A stretch of 64,000 nt of DNA from Selaginella moellendorffii (lineage: Eukaryota > Streptophyta > Lycopodiopsida > Selaginellales > Selaginellaceae), in the NCBI RefSeq assembly GCF_000143415.4, contig NW_003314332.1, positions 533,494 through 597,493 of the forward strand, written 5' to 3'. The notes under the pieces were generated by a model. It searched no databases. It worked only from the letters and a program-made list of their open reading frames with translations, and was not told the origin of the DNA. Positions 23,222-32,544 of the stretch are shown piece after piece (the first letter of the stretch is position 1; the number at the start of each line of letters is the position of its first letter). Position numbers and translations under genes: made by a program.

Positions 23222-24120
23222 ATTCTATTTTTCAATTGATTATTTGCAGGTGTGTGCTAAATTCTGGATCTTGTTCAAATGACAGATCCGTAGTACTTGT
23301 GCTGAAGTTGTCCAACTCGCTGTTGATGCTGGTTTCACCAAGTGTGAGCAAAGGTAGACTTTCTTCTTGTTATGTTTTTTAGTCTAGTTTTACGTTTTTA
23401 ATTGCAATTGCCAGGCTCTTCTATGTATCCCATAGGACAAAGTCCAATGCCGTGTTATGCAGCCTGGAGTGAAAGATAGTCTTGGCTGCATGGGTGTTGA
23501 TTCCATGGAACAGCCTGCAACTGACATGGACCTCCAAGCAATGGTATTTTGCAAACTTTTGACTAGTTTATTTTTATCCTTTTTAACATTGTGTTGAATG
23601 ACTAGCGAACTTTGTTGGCCTGATCTATCACCTTCCATGCGATTCCACTCTCAGTTGTGTTGGTAAAAGGCCTATATTTCTACACTTGGTTCATCAATGG
23701 TTTTCTATCTTCTCATGTAAATCTCTCCAATGCTATCACTTCTATGAAGAATTTGCCAAAAGTTTGGGCCTGTAGTAATCTAGATAGTTATCATCTTGAA
23801 AAACTCAAGGTTGTTGTCAAGACGGTGCTACAATAGCACAAATCTTGAAGGATGAGTCAGGAATTGTGTCATGCACGATCATCCAGGATGTTGAAGAGAT
23901 GAAAGAGGTGAACACACAACTCTTCTTCAGTTTACTTCAGTGAACACGTCTGGACTCTAGCATGGAGGCTTTTCTTGACGCAAATTGCGTCACTGAGTAT
24001 CAAGAAACAATTCTCCACGAAATGAATGAAATTACAATTTTGCATGCAGAAAACAAAACAATTAAGGAGAACTTCAATGAAGATTTCATCAAGTCTCACT
24101 GCAAAAATAAAATGGTAATT
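23222..24120 (+). pseudogene. Decayed gene remnant, right half
   Basis: Coding-like islands separated by splice-like borders: CAEVVQLAVDAGFTKCEQ near 23300 after TTATTTGCAG, GCMGVDSMEQPATDMDLQAM near 23490, ILKDESGIVSCTIIQDVEEM near 23850 and LHEMNEITILHAENKTIKEN near 24020-24075. Stops interrupt the frame (for example at about 23281). I do not recognise the family. It probably belongs with 17.9-18.35 kb, separated by the retrotransposon insertion. Confidence 0.3.
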
Positions 24121-24559
24121 TTCCTAAATGATTAATATCACACAATCTTTCCCATATCCAAACACAGATCTGTAACCAGCCTTCATGGGGGGTGTTGTGG
24201 TTGATTGAAATTGAATTGATCGAGATCAAAACAACAAAAGAAAGAATCCCCGCATGACGTGTCAGCCACGTGGCTATCCCCCCTGTGCGCAACCATGCCA
24301 CTTCCTTGTAACTAAATATCAACACACGGCCAGAGCTTCATTGCAATCCACACATGGACCACTTTGTAGCAGCACCCTATAATATTGTGTAAGGAAAAAT
24401 AGTACGGAGCATATAACCTCTCTCTTGCTCTTCCCTTTCCTTTCATTCTGGCTGCTTCTTCTCTTCTTCCATGTTCTTCATTCTGGTGTACATGGGACAT
24501 TGTCTTACAGCAGCTGGAGATTTTGTGCTCATGGTCAATCTCGCAACATGTTCATTTGC

Positions 24560-25010
24560 CAGGAATACCTCGGCTTCTGGATCATAGCTGGGCAGATGAA
24601 ACCAGACCCAACGAAATTGGATGCAATCCAAAACTGGCCAGTGCCTGCTACAATGAAACAACTCCGAGCATTCTTGGGATTGTGCAATTACCTCCGAAAG
24701 TTTATAGAACGCTACGCCAACGTTGCCGCTCCGTTGACAGACATCATTGGAGTAGGCCTATTCTTTTGGAGTTATGACACTCGACAAACTTTCAACAGAC
24801 ATTCAACAGACACAAATGTCACATTCTTGAGGTGCCAGTGCTCTAGCTGCTGGATTTCACCGGAGGTTTGTGGTGGAAACAGTCCGATGCAGCAGTAGGA
24901 GTGGTTCTCACAACTTGATTGCTTTAGAGAGCAGGAGTTTTAAGGCAGCCAACATATGAGCAGGAGAGGATAATTGCAGTAAGGCTGCAGCGATAGTGTT
25001 AAGAAACAAG
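24560..25010 (+). mobile_element. Fragment of a second Ty3/gypsy pol (RT end to RNase H)
   Basis: The frame contains LGFWIIAGQMKPDPTKLDA and [20 protein letters not shown], the conserved RT-thumb/RNase H boundary of Ty3/gypsy elements. Shifted frames then show RFVVET and LIALESRSFKAAN, RNase H-like pieces with stops. No LTRs were found beside it, so it is an isolated relic of a family different from the neighbouring element. Confidence 0.7.
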
Positions 25011-27138
25011 TGTAAGTTTTTTGCATCTCTTTTTCTATTTAGGCTAAATAGAATGAAGCTGTGTAATGGCTTTTGTACCGAAGAAATCATTATTTGTCTA
25101 TACTGTATAATATATGCTGATGAATGGCCATAGGTTTTAACTACCCAAAATTGCCAATCTCAAAGTCAAGCACATTTTCTAGGCATTGGACAACATAAAA
25201 ATTCCATTTTGCCCCCTGAAATTCGGTAGCTATAAAGTCAAGATTCATGATGCAGTGAGAAGTATGCTAGTGAATCACCTTGGCAAACTGTTTTGCAGGT
25301 TCTAGGAGGATGGACCTTATTTGCCCTAGGAATCTCATTGGAAGCAGGAGTCCTTTTCAAGAAGGATGGATATTGATTAATGCCAGGTGGGATCATCGTG
25401 GCGTGTTGCTTCCACCTAGGGTGTTGTTTGGGTTGTCAATGTAGCATGTTAAATTACATTGACTCAATTTGACTTGCACTTCACATACATTCTCAGGGCA
25501 ACTTATGTAGAAATACTGCCTGCCAAGACAACTTGCAGCAGCTCAGCTTCAAGGCAAAGGCCTGGATGAGGAAGTGTGGGTAAGTGTTCTTCAATGGCAG
25601 GCAGGTTCTTTTTTGTAATCCCTTTTCTTTTGAATGGCAAGGTGTAGCATGTGAGGTCACGGCCATGGGCGAGGGCAAGGGCGAGGGAGTGGATTAGTTC
25701 CTTCTTCTGAGGTTAGTGCAAGCATATCATAGGGTTTACAGCTTTCAGAATAGTAGCTGCCGTTGCTGTCTCTCTCACAACATTAGGATCCAGAGCTTGG
25801 GTGTGGTTTTCCTTCTCAGCTAGGCCAGCAAGGCGGGCATGGTTTAGGATCAAGGGGAGGCTTGAGAGCAGTGCATGGGGTTGTGTATATGTTGATACGG
25901 AAAATTTGGAGCAGAATGCTTGCAACAAAATGACACCTTAATTTTATTCCAACAAAAAGATTGAGGTGTGGAGGGACTTGGTCCAATGCAACATTTTTCA
26001 CGTATCAATAAATGACTAGGGCCTGACAGGAATCATCAAACACCTTGTTGGAGTTGTGCCACCTCAACACCGTTGCAAAGTTAAGGACACTACAAAAGGT
26101 CAGAAAAGGACAAGATGCTTTAAGTGTTGGATGCTCAAACATAGTGTCTGGAGATGGATCATGTCCAAAGAGGCTTCACTCCAACTACTATATACCTCCA
26201 AGTGGTGATGTTGAGGGCTGGGAATGGATAAATCACATTCTTGAATTTGAAAGATAGGAGGCTGAATGGTTATGGTGAGAGAAGCAGGATTTAGAATTAT
26301 GAACTGCAATAGGTACTCCAAATACCATGTGAGTCAAGCTTACCGGGGATGCTGGAGAAGCTCAAAATGTTCAGTGACAAACAGAGATTGCATTTCTAAG
26401 TTGTCCTGATTTTAGCAAGCCAATGCTTCTAACACAAGGGCGTTGGCTATGTCTAGGTGGTTGATAAACTGGACACCAAAAGAGCTATAGGTGGAGCACA
26501 AATGGTTTGCATTACGAGTTTACAATGATGCTATGTTATTTAGTCTTGCGCTCAGTGAAGATGCACACTTGGAGCATTGCTATCCTCTGCCAACCATGGC
26601 TGCTCTACAGGAGCTGCTGGATGAGGTTTATACAGAATTCATGGACAAAATCGGAAAAAAAATTGAGAATGTAGCCAAATAAGTCACTCCTCATCCACTA
26701 TCTCTAGTGTCCAATGGCTAGAAGACTGTAAAGGATATGCACATTGGGAACATAATCATGGTTGATGCATTGCACAAAGATGAAATCTTTTATAGTTCCT
26801 TTGAAAGCACAAACTCATTAGTTATATATAGTTTTGTATCTAATATCGTGTTTTCTTTCTAGCTGAAAAAATTGCTAGCAAGCTTAATGAGGTACTGGAG
26901 CAAATACAGAATTGCATAGGGACTGGAACATGTGGGAGAGGCCCACTTGGTCCTTCAAATACATCAGAAGTAGAAATGTGTCAACTTGACAGAGTGAAGC
27001 AGTGTTATTGCTGTTGTGATAGAATATGCTTCCAATATGCAGCTAGTTGGACAGATACTTGAGATGTAGTGGAGAATTTGGAGTGTACCTTGTCAATGCC
27101 ATGCATTGAACCTTGTTCTCAAATCATGGGAGTAGGAA
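25011..27138. other. Gene-poor stretch with no recognisable feature
   Basis: Short open frames at 26045-26257 and 26491-26682 (the latter with LPTMAALQELLDEVYTEFMD) match no family I know. The stretch is probably degraded intergenic or transposon sequence. I see no gene, LTR or RNA locus that I can support. Confidence 0.4.
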
Positions 27139-27210
27139 CGGAGAGGTTTGTATTCTGGATTTAAATCGCGTCTCTCAACAAGCTTTCGAAAATGGAAGGA
27201 GAAGCTTTCA
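27139..27210 (+). repeat. 72-bp perfect direct repeat, left copy
   Basis: This stretch (starting CGGAGAGGTTTGTATTCTGG and ending GGAGAAGCTTTCA) recurs identically at 31759-31830, 4.6 kb away in the same orientation. It overlaps the 5' border of the oxidase pseudogene. Confidence 0.9.
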
Positions 27211-27800
27211 CTCTGCTCACGAGGTTGAATCCCTCTCTGTCCGATGCCTGCTGGTTCGGCTACTTCTTCTCCACGAGCCAGGTAACGTTCCTGCTTCCCA
27301 ACCGGAACGTCTGGTATGCTTCCGCCACCTTGGCCCCGCTGCTATCGTACACGGGCATCCGGATCGACGAGCTTGGAGACCTTGGCACTTGCAGTTTCAG
27401 TGTGGAGGGCTTGGGCCTCAACAACTTGGGAGTCTGATGTCTTCGCAACGAGGCTGATCCCGAGATCGCTCTTCAACCACGAACAAGACCCCCTCCCAAA
27501 GGCCATGATGCGTGTCATGACCGAACTGCAACTTCCAGCTACGTATGCGATCCTCGGCGTGAATCCGGCGTATCGCGACGGCTCGTATCGCCCCTGACTT
27601 GGTGGGACGACAATGCGACTGTGGCGGAGATGAGGGCTGCTGCGAATCTAGTGTCGCAGGCGAACAAGCTCTTCATCACTTACGTGAACGAGGCACGAGC
27701 CCAATTGGCAGCAGTCCTTCTTTGAGGAAGAACTATCCTCACCTTTACCACATCAAGCGCAAGGTCGATCCCACCAATCCATCACTGCGTGGGCAGCGAA
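27190..27800 (+). pseudogene. Broken FAD-linked oxidase with berberine-bridge-enzyme-type C-terminus
   Basis: Only the C-terminal part of a PCMH-type FAD oxidase remains. In order: VTFLLPNRN...SATLAPLLSY near 27290-27350; MRVMTELQLPATYAILGVNP near 27510; WWDDNATVAEMRAAANLVSQ near 27603; YVNEA then EPNWQQSFFE near 27697; NYPHLYHIKRKVDPTN near 27730; and a shifted CVGSEFN near 27790. These follow one another in the order of the substrate and BBE domains but switch among all three frames at least four times, so the gene is dead. The EPNWQQSFF...NYPHLYHIKRKVDPT ending is typical of fungal and bacterial 6-hydroxynicotine-oxidase-like members rather than plant BBE proteins, as I recall. The FAD-binding N-terminal half is absent. 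Confidence 0.6.
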
Positions 27801-27881
27801 TTCAACTGAGAATCAACATAGCAAACAAAGCAAACTTTTAAAATCTATCAATCAAAATTTAGGGCTCTTCCTTACTATGAG

Positions 27882-29452
27882 ATGGGGCTTCTGAGCGTTG
27901 TTCTTGGGCTCTGGATTGCCGCTCTAGCGGCTGCCAAGACGGTGAAGCGAGACGGTGAGTCCATCCTCTCCACCTGCATTCTCGATCTAGCCAGGGATTA
28001 AGCGACGATCTTGCTAATTCCAGTCAAGGCCTTGAACGAGCTCAAGGCAGCTGGAGGATGGAAGGTCATGTACGCTTGGAATGGGGAGGATCCCTGTGGC
28101 GATGGAGACGCGGCGTTGTGGCCGGGAATCACCTGTTCCTCCCCAAATGACAATGGCTATCGAGTGGTCACGGAATTGTGAGTTTTAATACCTCTATCAC
28201 TTTGATCGTAAACTTGGTTCGTTCTTTTCAGGGAGCTCTTTCAAGTGTCGATCATTGGAACGTTCCCGATCGGTGTCACGAATTTGCTGGATCTCAGGAA
28301 ACTGTACGTTTGCGTGTGTTGATTTTCTTTTTCCATGTACTGAGTTCTTGCGTTCTTCTCTGGCAGAGACTTGCATGGCAACAAACTCACCGGATCGATT
28401 CCTCCTCAAATAGGACGCCTGCAGAAGCTTGTAACTTTGTAAGCAGTCTGGCCGAAAGATTCGCGACTTGATTTGATTTTTCTTTGCAGGAACTTGAGAT
28501 GGAACAAGCTGCAAGACGCCATACCTGTTGAGATTGGGCAGCTGAAGAAACTACAAAACTTGTGAGTAGAGTTTTATTTCCGTTCTAAGTTCTTTCTTTC
28601 ATCATGTTTGTCTGTCAGGTTCTTAAGTTTTAACAGCCTTAGAGGACCTATACCAAAGGAGCTCACGTATCTGCAGGAGCTTCGATACGTGCATCTTCAC
28701 GAGAATAAGCTCATCGGCCGGATCCCTCCGGAGTTTGGAGAACTTCCTTATCTCCGACAATTGTAAGCTTCAGTTTCATCCATGCAGACAGATTTTCTAT
28801 ATGCCATCATATTATTCTCTCGCAGGGATGTCAGCAACAACCATCTTGTGGGAACCATCAGAGAACTGCTAAGAAGCGAACAGAATCGTGCTAAAGATGC
28901 ATTTCCATCTCTCCGAAATTTGTAAGCTTTTCTTCTTTTGTGCTTGGAGTCTTAAGCTCGACGTCCCCGCAGGTACCTAAACAACAATTACCTCACCGGA
29001 GGAATACCAGCAGAACTTTCGTACTTGCGCAATCTAGAAATCCTGTAAGTTCGACGCTAGACTTGTCCTCGCCTGCTGATTCCCCCCGTGGCTATGCAGG
29101 TACTTGTCTTACAACAAACTTACAGGTCCGGTACCGGACGCACTCGCAAGCATCCCGAAGCTAACCTACCTGTGAGTTCTTTACGCCCCCATCAATTTTT
29201 CTCACGCAAAAGCTCGTTTTTCTCGTAGATACCTGGATCACAATGCTTTGAATGGCCGACTATCGTCAGCCTTCTACAGCCATCCGAGCCTGAAAGAGAT
29301 GTACGTTGGCTCTTTCGCTTGATCATCGATGTAGTAATAATCCAAGCGTTTCTTTTTCCAGGTATATTGAAGGGAACCAATTCAGCTCTTCTGCCAAACC
29401 AGTTGGTTTACACAGGACAATGGAAGTATCCGACGCCGACTTCATTTTTTAG
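27882..29452 (+). CDS. Secreted leucine-rich repeat protein
   Basis: The ATG at 27882 opens a signal peptide (MGLLSVVLGLWIAALAAA). The LRRNT cap follows: KALNELKAAGGWKVMYAWNG, DPCGDGD, WPGITC. About nine plant-type LRRs come next, each on its own exon with introns at the same point of the repeat: LDLHGNKLTGSIPPQIGRL, LNLRWNKLQDAIPVEIGQL, LYLNNNYLTGGIPAEL, LYLSYNKLTGPVPDALA, LYLDHNALNGRL and others. It ends MEVSDADFIF with stop at 29452. There is no transmembrane or kinase region, so it should be an apoplastic LRR protein. It resembles a conserved plant LRR protein family with the LRNLYLNNNYLTGGIP signature; no specific role is established from the sequence. Exons appear intact despite the surrounding decayed sequence. 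Confidence 0.85.
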
Positions 29453-29938
29453 AAGGCAAGAGTTTTCTTCATGCAGTCTCTGTTTCACGATAACGCTAGA
29501 AGAAGTTGCCAAGGAGGGAGATCAGGGAGAATATTACTTTTTCACGTGCTAGTGAGTTCGATTCCCGGTACCAGTCACTTTTCAGCCGTGAAGCGTTTCA
29601 TGCTGTTGTCTGAGACTGCAGAATGCATCCCTGGACAATCTATCATGCATGAGAAAAGCGTACATGGAATATGAGGAGATTAAGGATGCTAGCCAGCTTC
29701 TTAGAAGGATGCCTGAAATGATTCCAGCATAATGCCAGCCATGATTTCATTGATGTAGTTACGTTCCTTGATGTACTCTCGATACCGTACTATTACGAAC
29801 AACTTATAGATTTTGTTGGAGTGGATGAAAATTTCCACAAAAATATGGTGATCCTGCAGCAATTTCAACTGGAAGATGTACAAATAAAATAAAATTTCTT
29901 TGCTACTTGTGCTCTTTGAGTTTACACCAAAAACACCA
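29453..29938. other. Intergenic region between LRR and PEBP genes
   Basis: It carries the 3' end of the LRR gene and the PEBP promoter. Short open frames here match nothing recognisable. Confidence 0.35.
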
Positions 29939-30622
29939 ATGGCCCTTGCAGGATTTGTGTACTGCTTAACTTGCTTGATCGTCTTATTGTCGTCTCCGGG
30001 TGTTGCTATTGATCAGTTTGAGACGGTGATTCCCGACTGGGTCGATTCGTTTCATTTCCCGCGACCTTCACTTCGGGTAGCTTACGGATCGCAGAACGTG
30101 ACCATAGAAAGGCAGTTTTCGCCGGCTGAAGTTCTTCTGCAGCCTAAGGTGAGCATCACAAATGCTGGGAATAGAGACCTTTTTACGCTTGTAATGGTGG
30201 ATCCTGATCCTCCCGGTCCACAAATTCCCATCTTGAGGAACATTCTGCACTGGATTGTAGTTAATATCCCGGCTCAATCTACCAGTAAGCTCTTATTCCA
30301 AAAGAAATCAGGACCGCTTGAGTACATTTATAATGAATTTGCAGATGCATCAGAGCAAGGAGACCATCTTGCCCCTTACTTATCTCCTACACCAGTCCAG
30401 GGAGTCCACCGTTATTATTTTCTTCTCTTCAGACAGGTGAGAAAGACTTTGAGCAGTCCTCGCATGACTTGAACATTGTGATTGCAGAAGAAACAAATTC
30501 ATGCTGGAAGTCTGGTTGGAAGTCTTAGCAGGACTCTCTTCAGTGTCCGTGTGTTCACAGAGAATTATGATTTGGGTTATCCTGTAGATGGAGTCTTCTT
30601 CACCTCCAGAGTGATTATATAA
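29939..30622 (+). CDS. PEBP-family protein with an N-terminal signal peptide
   Basis: Two exons (29939-30436 and 30488-30622) give 210 codons in frame. The phosphatidylethanolamine-binding fold is shown by LFTLVMVDPDPPGP (the DPDxP ligand-site loop), LHWIVVNIP, and GVHRYYFLLFRQ (the GxHR motif). The C-terminus is DGVFFTSRVII. Plant PEBPs of the FT/TFL1/MFT class are cytosolic, about 175 residues, and start directly at the fold. Here the first 24 residues (LAGFVYCLTCLIVLLSSPG) form a signal peptide or anchor, so the product should enter the secretory pathway. The ATG at 29939 is the first in frame. AATAAA at about 30639 is a plausible poly(A) signal. It is not a clear FT, TFL1 or MFT member; ligand and role are unknown. 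Confidence 0.82.
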
Positions 30623-31758
30623 CTGATGAACTCGTATCAATAAATTGAGTAGACTTGATCCCAATATCCTCTCCTCCATTGCAAGCATATATGACTTTCC
30701 ATCCTCCACCTTGAGTGGTAAGATCGTCACTTAAACTTATCAAGAATGTGGATGGAAATTATCAACTCACGCTCGCTTCACCATAGCACCCAGCAATTTA
30801 TAAAAAAAATTCTTTTATTTTCAGCCATACACTAATAATATTCTGAGAATATTCTGAAACACAAATGGCTGGCAGGCCCCTGACTGAACGCTGGTCACTC
30901 CGTGCGGACTAGAAGACAATCTTCGTAGAAGCGTTGAGATCCCCTCCACGGTATTCACAGGGGAAAGTACTTCTGTATGTGGGTTGATTGAATTCGTGCG
31001 ACGAAGGTTGGGGACGTTACTTGGGTTGTCAAGTTTGATAAGTGGCACCGAACGGGTACGTTAAGTTCTTCTTTCTGAGTCATATGCATTATTTTATTGC
31101 TGGTGCATTCCAGACGAGGAGCTGAATTATCGCTTGACAACCGCCGTGTTTCAATATAAGGTGGCGTTCTTATTGCTTTGTTTTGGTGGAGTTATTCAGC
31201 TTTTCTTCTCTTACAGGATGACATGCCTTATGCGAGTGTATTACGAATCCACGAAACGTGGCTTGATGGTTATGCGGGACCTTTGGTCCTAATGTAGGAG
31301 GCACAGCCAACGATAGGTGAAAAATAAGCAGGGACGAGTCATCGTCCAGGTAACCGTGAAAAAGTTATCAGCTCTGGAATCTAATTTTGTGGATGCTGTT
31401 GTGTGTGCAGTGGCATACAAATATATTCCAGGTTTACTGAGATTGATATATGATGAAGAAAAACGAGACAGATGCTCACTCAGGCCAGTGTGGAGCCCCT
31501 AGTGCGACGATCCATGGTCGAGGTCGACTTACAACGCGTTGAAACGAGCCAGTTCTACACTTAATGGAATGGAATGTGGATCCAAGCGCGTGTACATTCC
31601 ACCTATGATCGACAAGTCTTTAATAATCCACTTGCGACAAGACAAGGGTATGTTTACGCATTTACACTCATTCATTCATGGTGTAGAACAGGGTGACATC
31701 AGGATCAAAAGCAAGAACCAGACACACTCAGGTCGGAACGACAGGGATCAAAACTCAT
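30623..31758. other. Gene-poor stretch after PEBP
   Basis: It contains coding-like scraps with splice-like borders (DEELNYRLTTAVFQY near 31110; DDMPYASVLRIHETWLDGYA near 31220) but no family I recognise. A 20-base double palindrome at 30837-30856 is shared with the LTR at 44.3 kb. Confidence 0.3.
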
Positions 31759-31830
31759 CGGAGAGGTTTGTATTCTGGATTTAAATCGCGTCTCTCAACA
31801 AGCTTTCGAAAATGGAAGGAGAAGCTTTCA
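31759..31830 (+). repeat. 72-bp perfect direct repeat, right copy
   Basis: Identical to 27139-27210. It is followed at once by the 176-bp tandem repeat. The two copies bracket the oxidase pseudogene, LRR gene and PEBP gene. Confidence 0.9.
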
Positions 31831-32200
31831 TTCCAAAGGTTCAAGCTTTTGTTTACAGAAGTATCACGGCTGCTTGTGTCTGTTTCAGCAAAACCAGAGA
31901 AGAGAAACACTGCTACTAACTTTCACGCGTAAGTTCTTTGAGGACTTTTTTAGTTGCAAAAAGAAGTACACACGCACAGCTGGAGGTAACGTTTTCTCTT
32001 GTTTCTTTCCAAAGGTTCAAGCTTTTGTTTGCAGAAGTATCACGGCTGCTTTCGTCTCTTTCAGCAAAACCAGAGAAGAAGAGAAACACTGCTACTAACT
32101 TTGATGCGTAAGTTCTTTGAGAACTTTTTTAGTTGCAAAAAGAAGTACAGCAGCAACTACACGCACAGCTGGAGGTAACGTTTTCTCTTGTTTCTTTCGG
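31831..32200 (+). repeat. Two-copy tandem repeat, period about 176 bp
   Basis: Unit 1 begins TTCCAAAGGTTCAAGC at 31831 and unit 2 begins at 32007. They share nearly all bases through CTGGAGGTAACGTTTTCTC. Unit 2 has a short insertion (CAGCAGCAACTAC-like) near 32150. No coding function is evident. Confidence 0.85.
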
Positions 32201-32419
32201 GTCCTATTCTTTCCTCCAGCTCCAAATCGAAGCACAAGCCAAGAACATGTTTGAGTTCCAGCAAAAGATTGAGGTGAACCAGCAGTGCAAGGAGGAGCCC
32301 TGCAGTCGACAGTAACTGAGGCTGCAGCTAGCGTCTCGTCAGACGCCAAGTGCTTTGAACCGGCCTCCATGAAATCCAAGATTTCGGAGGAGCAAAGGCA
32401 AAATTCTGTCACCATGAGA

Positions 32420-32514
32420 TGACACAAACCACGGGAATATTCCAAGAATATTCCATGACTTAATGCCTTAAAAGTTGGGAGGTTGGGTTAGGGTTTGCTC
32501 TTTTGTTTGTTTCA
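32420..32514 (+). repeat. 5' LTR of the decayed chromovirus
   Basis: 95 bp, TGACAC...TTTCA. It contains GAATATTCC-AA-GAATATTCC at 32435-32454. It is about 80 percent like the 3' LTR by eye, with small indels. Confidence 0.8.
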
Positions 32515-32530
32515 TTAATATTAGAGTAGC
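32515..32530 (+). other. Decayed initiator-Met primer binding site
   Basis: TTAATATTAGAGTAGC follows the 5' LTR. Compared with the common plant site TTGGTATCAGAGCAGC it differs at four positions, all G to A or C to T, as expected from deamination of methylated cytosines. Confidence 0.65.
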
Positions 32531-32544
32531 ATATTCTTTTGGCA

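Noticed and set aside
29540..29585. tRNA B-box-like GAGTTCGATTCCCGG
   Set aside because: The flanking bases cannot pair into a T stem or acceptor stem and no A box lies at the right distance.
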